Below, in pieces: positions 6,025 through 11,670 of a DNA stretch of 13,146 bases. The DNA comes from an uncultured bacterium (GTDB lineage: Bacteria > Patescibacteriota > Minisyncoccia > Phycocordibacterales > GWA1-40-21): contig CAIJXO010000050.1 of assembly GCA_903824735.1 (NCBI GenBank), forward strand, positions 1-13,146, given 5' to 3'. A model generated the notes under the pieces. That model saw nothing but the letters and a program-made list of their open reading frames with translations, did not search any database and was not told the DNA's origin. Numbering within the stretch: the stretch's first letter is position 1; each line of letters starts with the position of its first letter. The position numbers and the translations under genes were made by a program.

Positions 6025-7264
6025 GAGACAAATCTAACCCCAAAACTTTATCAAAATCCACAATCGTCGCTATTTTGTCTTCTTTAGATAAATCTGATTT
6101 TAACACTGCGAATACCATAGCTAGACCTTGGGGAGCACTAAAGTCGTTGTTTATTTTTTCTATAAACTCAGTCCTTAGTTTTTCATCCACTTTTCCAACT
6201 GTGCTGCCGAGTGCTTTGACATTCTTCAATAAACGCTCGTAACCGGTCGCCGCAGATTGCATTCCTTCCCAAGTAAAATTTTGTTTAGAACGGTAGTGAG
6301 CTTGAAGGAAAAAATAACGCAAGGCTAGGGGATTGAAGCCTTTTTCTTTTACTTCAGTTAGACTGTAACCGGTACCCTCAGACTTGGACATTTTGCCATT
6401 ATTCACCAAAAGCCACTCGTTGTGTAACCAATAATTAACAAAAGTTTTACTATTCGCTGACTCACTTTGGGCTATCTCGTTTGTATGATGGATCGGAATA
6501 TGTTCTACACCACCCATATGGACGTCTATTGTTTCTCCCAGCAATTTCTTGGCCATTGCTGAACACTCAATAGCCCAGCCAGGGAAGCCATTACCATTTT
6601 CAACAAGAGGCGAGATAAATGGAGAAGGCCAAAATTGTAAAGCGTTTGCATGTGTACCTGCTCGGAAAAACCAAAGCGAGAAATCCTCGGGGTGTTTTTT
6701 CTCTGGATCTTCAATATCTGCATGTCCTGCTCCTTGACGATTAGCCGCTAAATTCTGCTTGGACAGTCGGGTGTAATCTTTGGCTTTGGTTACATCAAAA
6801 TAGACCGCTAGGGGTGTGACATAAGCAAAACCCTTGGCGATTAAATCCTGTACCATAACTTGCATCTCTTTTACATATTCAGTAGCGCGTGGCTTGTGTG
6901 TTGGCTCAAGAACATTTAACTCTTTGGTATCCTCTTCAAATACTTTGATATATTTATTGGCAATTTGATCAGGTGTTAGCCCCTCTCTTTTGGCACCTTT
7001 TTCCATGCGATCTTCACCGCTGTCAGCATCACCGAGGTTATCACCGGTTAGGTGTCCGACGTCAGTGTAATTTCTAGCAAAATTCACTTTATAACCATTG
7101 TACTCAAAAGTCCGACGAATGATATCCGCCAAGACCATCGCTCGAAGGTTTCCAATATGCTGTGTCCAGTAAACCGTCGGCCCACACTGGTAAAACAAAA
7201 CTTCACCAGCCTTAATCGGCTTAAACTCTTCTTTTTGGCGTGTCAGGGTATTATAAACTTGCAT
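6014..7264 (-). CDS. cysS: Cysteine--tRNA ligase (CysRS), divergent short form
   Basis: Charges tRNA-Cys with cysteine. Class I features seen: YQCGPTVYW (25-33), the HIGH-type motif as HIGN (36-39), GWAIECSAM (229-237), HHTNEIAQSES (259-269) and KMSKS (291-295). The four zinc ligands of E. coli CysRS have equivalents: C27, C234, H259 and E263. The usual FPHHENE reads IPIHHTNE, and DIHGGG-x-DL reads DVHMGGVEH. At 416 residues it is about 45 shorter than E. coli CysRS, with a reduced C-terminal anticodon-binding region. The cysteine:glucosaminyl-inositol ligase MshC is a paralogue, but that pathway is actinobacterial, so CysRS is far likelier. The ATG lies three bases after the corA stop (TAA-TTT-ATG), without a Shine-Dalgarno, so it is the second gene of a corA-cysS operon. 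Stop TAG. Confidence 0.93.
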   Translation of the reverse strand: MQVYNTLTRQKEEFKPIKAGEVLFYQCGPTVYWTQHIGNLRAMVLADIIRRTFEYNGYKVNFARNYTDVGHLTGDNLGDADSGEDRMEKGAKREGLTPDQIANKYIKVFEEDTKELNVLEPTHKPRATEYVKEMQVMVQDLIAKGFAYVTPLAVYFDVTKAKDYTRLSKQNLAANRQGAGHADIEDPEKKHPEDFSLWFFRAGTHANALQFWPSPFISPLVENGNGFPGWAIECSAMAKKLLGETIDVHMGGVEHIPIHHTNEIAQSESANSKTFVNYWLHNEWLLVNNGKMSKSEGTGYSLTEVKEKGFNPLALRYFFLQAHYRSKQNFTWEGMQSAATGYERLLKNVKALGSTVGKVDEKLRTEFIEKINNDFSAPQGLAMVFAVLKSDLSKEDKIATIVDFDKVLGLDLSPKP

Positions 7265-7267
7265 AAA

Positions 7268-8182
7268 TTAAAACCACTTTTTCTTCTTAGCAACCATGGA
7301 AATAATGACAAGGACCACTATTTCAAAGCCGACGATGTAATACCAGAAATCGGGGTTATTTACACCCGGGATATAATTTGTAGTCATCGAGAAGAACCCC
7401 GTAATAACAGTAAATGGTAAAGCCAGGAAGGTAAAAATGGTCAGCATTTTCATGATCTCATTTTGCTTGGTCGAGAGTAGAGAATTATTGGTTTCGCGGA
7501 GCTCTTGGAGAACTTGAGTGACATTTTCTAGTGTCTTGGAAATCTTATAGTACTCGTTGATGATCTCATCAAGCTCAATAGCAAAATTTGGACCAAGTAT
7601 TTTCACCGAGTCGACTCGTAAGGTCTCGAGAATACTGCCGTGGGGCGTGATAATGTGGTTGAAGTTGATTATTTCACGACCAACTCGGGACAGTTCGAAA
7701 ACCATTTCTTTTTCTTTACCCGCAAAGATTTTTCTCTCGGCTTCGTTTAACAGATAACTAATGGAATCAAGCTCGTCGGAAAGTGATTGGTAAATAGTCT
7801 TCATCATCGCGAGGAAAAGCTCACCGGAACCAATCTGAGCAGTATTTTTATCAAGAATTGAATTAACTTCAAAAATCTTGGCATACTTTTCCATTGAATC
7901 GATACTTTCATAACGATTGGTGATGATGAATTTCTTGCCGAGAACAAAATCGATTTCTTGGCGATGGCTTTTGTGGTGAGTGTGTTTGAAAGCGGGGAAA
8001 TGTAAAACTAAATAAACATAGTCTTTATGAGCGACGAGCTTATCTTTGAAAGTGGGTAGTAAAATATCCTGAGCAACTTCCGGGCTAAGCGAGAATTCCT
8101 CCATTAAGGAGCGGGCTTCCTCTTTGGTTGGTGACTCAGTATCAACCCAGATGGTAGCCTGATAATTTTGTTTTTTTAACAT
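7268..8182 (-). CDS. corA: CorA-family divalent cation transporter lacking the GMN motif
   Basis: A 304-residue 2-TM-GxN protein, normally a homopentameric Mg2+/Co2+ channel of the inner membrane. The cytoplasmic alpha/beta domain covers about 1-130, the long stalk helix about 135-243, TM1 about 245-264 and TM2 about 278-297, followed by a basic tail (KKKKWF). The NEIMKMLTIFTFLALPFTVITG segment is typical, but the invariant YGMN that follows is FFSMT: G-M-N is replaced by S265-M266-T267. The asparagine normally coordinates hydrated Mg2+, so selectivity may differ. The loop after it (IPGVNNPDF) keeps the family's acidic/polar character. The start at 8182 is six bases after a consensus -10; an upstream in-frame ATG (8203) would precede the predicted transcription start. 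cysS follows three bases after the stop. Confidence 0.88.
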   Translation of the reverse strand: MLKKQNYQATIWVDTESPTKEEARSLMEEFSLSPEVAQDILLPTFKDKLVAHKDYVYLVLHFPAFKHTHHKSHRQEIDFVLGKKFIITNRYESIDSMEKYAKIFEVNSILDKNTAQIGSGELFLAMMKTIYQSLSDELDSISYLLNEAERKIFAGKEKEMVFELSRVGREIINFNHIITPHGSILETLRVDSVKILGPNFAIELDEIINEYYKISKTLENVTQVLQELRETNNSLLSTKQNEIMKMLTIFTFLALPFTVITGFFSMTTNYIPGVNNPDFWYYIVGFEIVVLVIISMVAKKKKWF

Positions 8183-8188
8183 AGGGAA

Positions 8189-8218
8189 ATTATAGCACAC
8201 CACTCCGCTAATTTACAA
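8189..8218 (-). promoter_or_regulatory. Promoter of corA-cysS, predicted leaderless
   Basis: Consensus extended -10 on the minus strand, TGC-TATAAT (hexamer 8194-8189), with TTGTAA (8218-8213) as -35, spacer 18. Six bases separate the -10 from the ATG at 8182, so the mRNA should start at the initiation codon. Confidence 0.7.
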
Positions 8219-8283
8219 AGCTAAATTAGCTTCGCGGCGCAAGTGGTGTGCCCCGCGAAGCTTAATTTGATTAAGCGGAGTGG
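8200..8283. repeat. Interrupted inverted repeat between divergent corA and S41 promoters
   Basis: Outer arms CCACTCCGCT (8200-8209) and AGCGGAGTGG (8274-8283) are perfect complements. Inner arms AATTAGCTTCGCGG (8224-8237) and CCGCGAAGCTTAATT (8253-8267) are complements apart from one extra T. Between outer and inner arms the left side has 14 bases and the right 6; the central loop is 15 bases. Both predicted transcripts begin outside the repeat, so it would act as DNA (operator or cruciform) rather than as an mRNA hairpin. Confidence 0.6.
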
Positions 8284-8295
8284 GGCTGTTATACT
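8267..8295 (+). promoter_or_regulatory. Promoter of the S41 peptidase gene, predicted leaderless
   Basis: -35 TTGATT (8267-8272), 17-base spacer and extended -10 TGT-TATACT (hexamer 8290-8295). Seven bases separate the -10 from the ATG at 8303, implying a leaderless mRNA. Confidence 0.65.
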
Positions 8296-8302
8296 GTATC
8301 TC

Positions 8303-9553
8303 ATGTTACCTTTTTTAAAGAAATTTCACCTGGTGATTATTTTAGTTTTACTAGTGGCCCTGGGTTTTACACTCGGTGTTGCTTTTGGTCAGAATCATCC
8401 CGTTATCGCGACATTAAATAGTACTCCTCGTGACCTAACGATACTAAATGACACCACCGCCTCGACCACAGGGCCGATAGATATGGCCCCTTTTTGGAAG
8501 GTGTGGGGTCTACTTGATTCAAAATACGTTGCCACTGGTAAGAAAGAGCCGGCCACGACGACTGCTCAGGACCGTGTCTGGGGGGCGATAGAAGGCATGA
8601 CCGATTCGCTTGGCGATCCTTATACTGTCTTTATGCCACCAGAAGACGCAACCGATTTCAAAGCGGACATCAGCGGAAATTTCGAGGGGATTGGCATGGA
8701 GATTGGTATTAAAGACAATATGCTTTCCGTTGTTTCACCACTCAAAGGCTCGCCAGCCGAAGCGGCTGGACTTAAAACAGGTGATAAAATAATTACTATT
8801 AATGGTGAGTCGGCAGTTAAGCTCCCAGTTGATAAAGCGGTAAAACTTATTCGTGGACCAAAAGATACAACAGTAAAAATTAGTGTCTTACGAGGTACGA
8901 GCACGAAGCCCATCGATTTTGAAGTCAAAAGAGCGGTGATAAATATTCCTTCAGTTAAGACCGAGATCAAAGACGATATTTTTGTCCTAAGTTTGTATAA
9001 TTTCTATGCTGAATCGCGTGGTCAATTTAACCAAGGTCTAAGAGATTTTATTAAATCCAAGAAACATAAACTCATTATCGACCTGCGCGGTAATCCTGGT
9101 GGTTACCTTGATTCTGCCGTCGATATGGCGAGCTGGTTCTTACCACTTGGTAAAATAGTGGTTCGGGAAAATTTTGGAGAGAAAAGCGATAAAGCGGAAA
9201 TCGTCTATCGCAGTAAGGGATATAATGTTTTTAATGATAAACTTAAAATAGCGATACTTGTCGATGAAGGCTCCGCTTCAGCTTCCGAAATTTTAGCCGG
9301 TGCGCTTCAGGAGAATGGCAAAGCCAAACTGATTGGTACCAAAACTTACGGCAAGGGTTCAGTTCAGGAACTTATTCAAGTGACCAAAGATACAGCGCTA
9401 AAAGTCACTGTTGCCAAGTGGCTGACCCCAGGCGGTAAATCGATTTCTGAGACTGGTATTACTCCAGATTACGAAGTAAAGCTAACTGAGGCCGATCTTA
9501 AGGCCGAAAAGGATCCGCAGATGGAGAAGGCGGTGGAGGTGTTGAAGATATAA
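8303..9553 (+). CDS. S41-family C-terminal processing peptidase (CtpA-like)
   Basis: A membrane-anchored serine protease acting on the outer face of the cytoplasmic membrane, trimming or degrading exported proteins. It has 416 residues: one N-terminal membrane anchor (about 8-28), a linker, an N-terminal cap region (60-120), a PDZ domain (about 126-200, with NFEGIGMEIG and GSPAEAAGLKTGDKI) and the S41 core with LIIDLRGNPGG (257-267). The catalytic serine is most likely S326 in GSASASEI and the lysine K351 in TYGKGSVQE; their 25-residue spacing equals that of S430/K455 in E. coli Tsp. The substrate is unknown; wall hydrolases are common targets of this family, and an M23 and a lysozyme-like protein lie nearby. 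The frame is open upstream to 8243, but 8303 is the first start after the promoter. Stop TAA. Confidence 0.94.
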   Translation: MLPFLKKFHLVIILVLLVALGFTLGVAFGQNHPVIATLNSTPRDLTILNDTTASTTGPIDMAPFWKVWGLLDSKYVATGKKEPATTTAQDRVWGAIEGMTDSLGDPYTVFMPPEDATDFKADISGNFEGIGMEIGIKDNMLSVVSPLKGSPAEAAGLKTGDKIITINGESAVKLPVDKAVKLIRGPKDTTVKISVLRGTSTKPIDFEVKRAVINIPSVKTEIKDDIFVLSLYNFYAESRGQFNQGLRDFIKSKKHKLIIDLRGNPGGYLDSAVDMASWFLPLGKIVVRENFGEKSDKAEIVYRSKGYNVFNDKLKIAILVDEGSASASEILAGALQENGKAKLIGTKTYGKGSVQELIQVTKDTALKVTVAKWLTPGGKSISETGITPDYEVKLTEADLKAEKDPQMEKAVEVLKI

Positions 9554-9565
9554 AAGTCATAAGAC

Positions 9566-9603
9566 AAAAAAACAGACAACCCCCTCGCGTTAGCTAAAGG
9601 GGG
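9566..9603 (-). terminator. Terminator of the seven-helix membrane protein gene
   Basis: CCCCCT (9580-9585) and AGGGGG (9598-9603) form a six-pair G-C stem with a 12-base loop. Read on the minus strand, a run of seven T (9572-9566) follows eight bases after the stem; no T run follows on the plus strand. It lies 24 bases beyond the minus-strand gene's stop and 26 beyond the S41 stop. The delayed T run makes it imperfect. Confidence 0.5.
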
Positions 9604-9626
9604 CGTGGTGAATGTTGTCGTCGACA

Positions 9627-10211
9627 CTACAGAAGCGTCAACGCGAGAACGACACAGTGGAAGATGATCATGTTCACCGGATAGAGAAAGTCAATGACTT
9701 TTCCTCTCCAGGTGTACTTAACCACGAAAAATTGTATCACGAAACTTGCTGTCCAGAAAAGCCAGGAGATTGTTGGTTCTCCACTTGGCGTGTGCCAAGC
9801 ACCAGTGATTGTGGGAACAAACCCGATCACTAATGCGACCTCAAGGAGCACTTGGGCAAGGACGGCGGACTTTGAAATCCACCAACCTAATCCCGCGAGC
9901 ACTCCCATCCAGAAGCAAATTTGACCAACTGTACTCAGGGCTCTTACCGAACCTGTGTAGGTGGCCATGACGACAGTGATGATGCACATTATCGAACTTG
10001 CGGTCGGCAGAATGCTCTTCACCCAATCGCCAGTCATTTTCTTGTAACTGGTAAAGTTTAAGATGGTGATGAACGACCAAACCGCCCACGAGCTGATATT
10101 CGGGCTGGTTTTCCCCGCTGTGTTTAAGTAGTTGTACGACACATAGGCCGCCAAACTCAGAAACCCAGCGAGAATTGCCAGTGTCCGGCTTTTCTTCTCG
10201 GCTGTATTCAA
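9627..10211 (-). CDS. Seven-helix membrane protein with internal duplication, function unknown
   Basis: A 194-residue, very hydrophobic protein with about seven membrane segments (near 11-28, 41-56, 67-86, 95-111, 117-134, 147-164, 172-193). Two halves resemble each other: SPNISSWAVWSFITILNFTSYK (split as 36-46 and 47-57) against EPTISWLFWTASFVIQFFVVKY (145-166), each preceded by a helix with GF and followed by a helix carrying P-x-x near its start (ILPTASSI, YPVNMII). A 3+1+3 helix plan with two repeats and a conserved proline next to SW recalls PQ-loop/SWEET transporters, but the exact PQ pair is absent, so this is only a fold suggestion. It starts at TTG 10211, supported by a GGAGG eight bases upstream and by a consensus promoter. 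It is the only gene here with a clear Shine-Dalgarno. Stop TAG. Confidence 0.75.
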   Translation of the reverse strand: MNTAEKKSRTLAILAGFLSLAAYVSYNYLNTAGKTSPNISSWAVWSFITILNFTSYKKMTGDWVKSILPTASSIMCIITVVMATYTGSVRALSTVGQICFWMGVLAGLGWWISKSAVLAQVLLEVALVIGFVPTITGAWHTPSGEPTISWLFWTASFVIQFFVVKYTWRGKVIDFLYPVNMIIFHCVVLALTLL

Positions 10212-10219
10212 AGATCAGT

Positions 10220-10224
10220 CCTCC
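10220..10224 (-). promoter_or_regulatory. Shine-Dalgarno GGAGG deciding a TTG start
   Basis: GGAGG on the minus strand (10224-10220) stands eight bases before the TTG at 10211. No ATG or GTG in that frame is better placed, so it supports a TTG start. It is the only strong ribosome-binding site in the window. Confidence 0.75.
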
Positions 10225-10243
10225 GTTGGGTTTTGCTACCACT

Positions 10244-10273
10244 AATATAGCATATATTAATGGCGATTGTCAA
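10244..10273 (-). promoter_or_regulatory. Promoter of the seven-helix membrane protein gene
   Basis: Perfect -35 TTGACA (10273-10268) on the minus strand, 18-base spacer, extended -10 TGC-TATATT (hexamer 10249-10244). Transcription would start near 10237, giving a leader of about 25 bases that contains the GGAGG site. It diverges from the rplI promoter, whose -35 begins three bases away. Confidence 0.75.
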
Positions 10274-10275
10274 GC

Positions 10276-10304
10276 TTCATAAAACACCCATTTAAGGCTA
10301 TAGT
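10276..10304 (+). promoter_or_regulatory. Promoter of rplI, predicted leaderless
   Basis: TATAGT (10299-10304) as -10, 17-base spacer, TTCATA (10276-10281) as -35. Six bases separate the -10 from ATGAAA at 10311. An ATG at 10305 directly abuts the -10 and so cannot be in a transcript starting at the usual distance. Confidence 0.55.
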
Positions 10305-10310
10305 ATGGGC

Positions 10311-10757
10311 ATGAAAATAATTTTACTTAAAGACGTAAAGAAACTTGGGAAGAAGTACGATGTAAAAGATGTGGCTGACGGGCACGCTTTAAACATGCTC
10401 ATCCCAGGCAAGATGGCGATTCCAGCGACCCAAAGTAATGTAAATATGATCGAGGTTAAGAAGAAGGCCGAAAGCTTTATCGCTGTAAAGAACGAAATGG
10501 AATTGCAGAAAGCATTAGGTGAGATCAAAGGAATCAGCATTACTATGGGCGGTAAGGTGAATGACAAAGGTCATTTATTTGCTGGAATTCACAAGGATGA
10601 GGTCATCGAAGCCCTAAAGAAGCAAAAAGGAGTCACTCTAACCTCGGAAAATATTGTCCTCGAAAAGCCAATCAAGGAAGTTGGGGAGCATGCTATTGCT
10701 GTTAAAGTAGGGGAGAAGGAAGCTAGTTTCAAGCTAGTTATCAAGGCGGACAAATAA
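10311..10757 (+). CDS. rplI: Ribosomal protein L9 (bL9)
   Basis: A large-subunit protein that binds 23S rRNA near the base of the L1 stalk and limits frameshifting. The 148 residues match the usual length of about 149. The N-terminal RNA-binding domain opens MKIILLKDVKKLGKKYDV, close to the standard MKVILLKDVKxLGKKGDV, and has ALNMLIPGKMAIPAT (26-40). A long connecting helix (about 41-75) leads to the C-terminal domain with GKVNDKGHLFAGI. I use the ATG at 10311 rather than 10305, because the family starts at MK-(V/I)-ILL and because of the promoter position. L9 is reported missing in some CPR lineages, so its presence is informative for placing the organism. The gene stands alone, convergent with rpmA, and ends in TAA before a shared terminator. 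Confidence 0.96.
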   Translation: MKIILLKDVKKLGKKYDVKDVADGHALNMLIPGKMAIPATQSNVNMIEVKKKAESFIAVKNEMELQKALGEIKGISITMGGKVNDKGHLFAGIHKDEVIEALKKQKGVTLTSENIVLEKPIKEVGEHAIAVKVGEKEASFKLVIKADK

Positions 10758-10763
10758 TCTAAA

Positions 10764-10804
10764 AATAAAAAAGCCACTCTCGAAATGAAAGTGGTTTTTT
10801 TATT
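10764..10804. terminator. Bidirectional terminator between rplI and rpmA
   Basis: A stem from CCACT (10774-10778) and AGTGG (10790-10794), extended by two pairs after one mismatch, with a small loop. A-rich sequence lies on the left and a T run on the right, so T runs follow the hairpin in both directions. It serves the two converging genes. Confidence 0.88.
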
Positions 10805-10814
10805 TTATTTATAT

Positions 10815-11087
10815 TTAGATAACACTGACGATTCCTTTCTTTTCAATCTTAGAATCAAATGAAGTCTTGCGTTTGGTACCAAATTTTACTTTACCTTCTT
10901 TAACGGAGTAGATGGTGTAGTCTTTACCCATCTTAACGTTTCTACCAGGCATAATATTGTAACCTTTCTGGCGAACGACAATAGAGCCCACTTGAGCAGT
11001 CGCACCATCGGCAATCTTGATACCAAGGTATCTAGGATTCGAATCTCTACCGTTTTTTGTTGTACCCGCGGCTTTTTTATGTGCCAT
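10815..11087 (-). CDS. rpmA: Ribosomal protein L27 (bL27)
   Basis: A large-subunit protein whose N-terminus reaches the peptidyl-transferase centre. It has 90 residues: MAHKKAAGTTKNGRDSNPRY (1-20) is the conserved N-terminus, with A-G where many bacteria have G-G, followed by LGIK, GSIVVRQKG (35-43), PGRNVKMGKDYTIYS (47-61) and KVKFGTKRK (66-74). It begins directly with MAHKK, so it lacks the cleaved N-terminal extension seen in Firmicutes. The C-terminus is slightly longer than in E. coli (85). In many bacteria rpmA follows rplU; no rplU is adjacent here, and the gene is single. It has no Shine-Dalgarno; an AU-rich leader with TAAG precedes the ATG. Stop TAA. Confidence 0.97.
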   Translation of the reverse strand: MAHKKAAGTTKNGRDSNPRYLGIKIADGATAQVGSIVVRQKGYNIMPGRNVKMGKDYTIYSVKEGKVKFGTKRKTSFDSKIEKKGIVSVI

Positions 11088-11121
11088 ATTGTTGTTTAAA
11101 TATTAAAACTTACCTGATATA
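11088..11121 (-). promoter_or_regulatory. Promoter and AU-rich leader of rpmA
   Basis: On the minus strand TATATC (11121-11116) could be the -10. The sequence after it reads AGGTAAG, then 21 bases almost all A/T, then ATG. The AGG/TAAG start and AU-rich body resemble the leaders of the genes at 5755 and 11671. The -10 overlaps, on the opposite strand, the -10 of the divergent gene at 11132. No good -35 is seen, so confidence is low. Confidence 0.35.
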
Positions 11122-11123
11122 AT
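11095..11123 (+). promoter_or_regulatory. Promoter of the Ada-like membrane protein gene, near-leaderless
   Basis: Consensus extended -10 TGA-TATAAT (hexamer 11118-11123), 17-base spacer, TTTAAA (11095-11100) as a weak -35. Eight bases separate the -10 from the ATG at 11132, leaving a leader of at most one or two bases. Confidence 0.65.
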
Positions 11124-11131
11124 GTAGTCCC

Positions 11132-11500
11132 ATGAGTATAAAGGATATTGTCGGAAAAATCAAGCCCGCCCGTACGAACGTACGTTCGGGCGGGTGGTCC
11201 GAGGTGCTTATAGTAGCCTGTATTGCCCTTACCGTATCGGCGGGGTTTGGTATCTATAAGCTCTGGGCTTTTGAGGATAATAGGGGACTTATCACTATCA
11301 AACCCTCCACTTATGCTATCTCACCGACAACTACCACTGAAAAAGCCTTCGTCGCGTCAAAAACGGGTAAGAAATACCATCTGACGACCTGTCCTGGGGC
11401 GAAACAGATCGCCGAAAAGAACAAAATCTGGTTCAGTTCTGCGGTCGAAGCCCAAAAACTCGGTTACAGTCCGGCGACGAACTGTCCCGGTCTGAAATAG
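11132..11500 (+). CDS. Membrane-anchored protein with Ada-like/sunset-like C-terminal domain
   Basis: 122 residues: a basic cytoplasmic N-terminus (1-21), one membrane segment (about 23-46), a Thr/Ser/Pro-rich linker (57-70) and a compact C-terminal domain (about 72-120). That domain has VASKTGKKYHLTTCPGAK followed by WFSSAVEAQKLGYSPATNC. The order K-x-Y-H-x3-C, F-S-S-x-x-E-A-x3-G-Y-x-P-x3-C resembles the metal-binding domain of Ada and 'sunset' domains. Only C87 and C118 remain of Ada's four ligands (H83 could join), so metal binding is uncertain; outside the cell the two cysteines could instead form a disulfide. Codons 12-21 are a 30-base near-palindrome, possibly an inserted element. The function is unknown. 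Stop TAG. Confidence 0.75.
   Translation: MSIKDIVGKIKPARTNVRSGGWSEVLIVACIALTVSAGFGIYKLWAFEDNRGLITIKPSTYAISPTTTTEKAFVASKTGKKYHLTTCPGAKQIAEKNKIWFSSAVEAQKLGYSPATNCPGLK
11165..11194. repeat. 30-base near-perfect palindrome inside a coding region
   Basis: CCCGCCCG (11165-11172) pairs with CGGGCGGG (11187-11194). After one T-T mismatch, ACG (11174-11176) pairs with CGT (11183-11185). The centre pairs again after an A-A mismatch. The element occupies exactly codons 12-21 of the host gene (P-A-R-T-N-V-R-S-G-G) and is far more G+C-rich than its surroundings. Size, symmetry and frame resemble palindromic elements inserted in genes of other bacteria. Confidence 0.7.
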
Positions 11501-11523
11501 GCACTTTTATTACCCTATTTTTG

Positions 11524-11588
11524 CCCCCTTTGTCAAGGAAAATACCCTTGTTTTAAGCCAGATTAGGTGGTTTGACGGGGGTCTTTTT
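11524..11588 (+). terminator. Terminator-like structured element after the Ada-like gene
   Basis: CCCCC (11524-11528) and, after a TTT bulge, GTCAA (11532-11536) pair with TTGAC (11572-11576) and GGGGG (11577-11581). TCTTTTTG follows, as in a Rho-independent terminator. The closing loop is long (35 bases). CAAGG (11534-11538)/CCTTG (11546-11550) is an alternative inner hairpin that competes for bases 11534-11536. It lies 24 bases beyond the stop of the preceding gene. Confidence 0.5.
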
Positions 11589-11601
11589 GTGTGGTGTTTC
11601 C

Positions 11602-11630
11602 TTGACAAGAAAGCTCAAAGGTGATAGTAT
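11602..11630 (+). promoter_or_regulatory. Promoter of the lysozyme-like gene
   Basis: Perfect -35 TTGACA (11602-11607), 17-base spacer, extended -10 TGA-TAGTAT (hexamer 11625-11630); an overlapping TATATA (11628-11633) is an alternative -10. The leader is about 31-34 bases, contains AGGCGTAAG (11641-11649), is then AU-rich, and has no Shine-Dalgarno before the ATG at 11671. Confidence 0.7.
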
Positions 11631-11670
11631 ATAGGAAATCAGGCGTAAGCTTGATTTTTAAATTAAATAC

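Noticed and set aside
6014..7264. MshC (mycothiol ligase) instead of CysRS
   Set aside because: MshC belongs to actinobacterial mycothiol synthesis; zinc ligands and KMSKS are compatible with CysRS, and nothing else of that pathway is present.
8243..8302. Longer S41 peptidase N-terminus from 8243
   Set aside because: It would be translated from the inverted repeat and promoter, and would put a basic stretch before an already complete membrane anchor.
11501..11670. tRNA, riboswitch or other named RNA in the longest intergenic gap
   Set aside because: No cloverleaf or known riboswitch core seen; the pairing is explained at least partly by a terminator and a promoter repeat.
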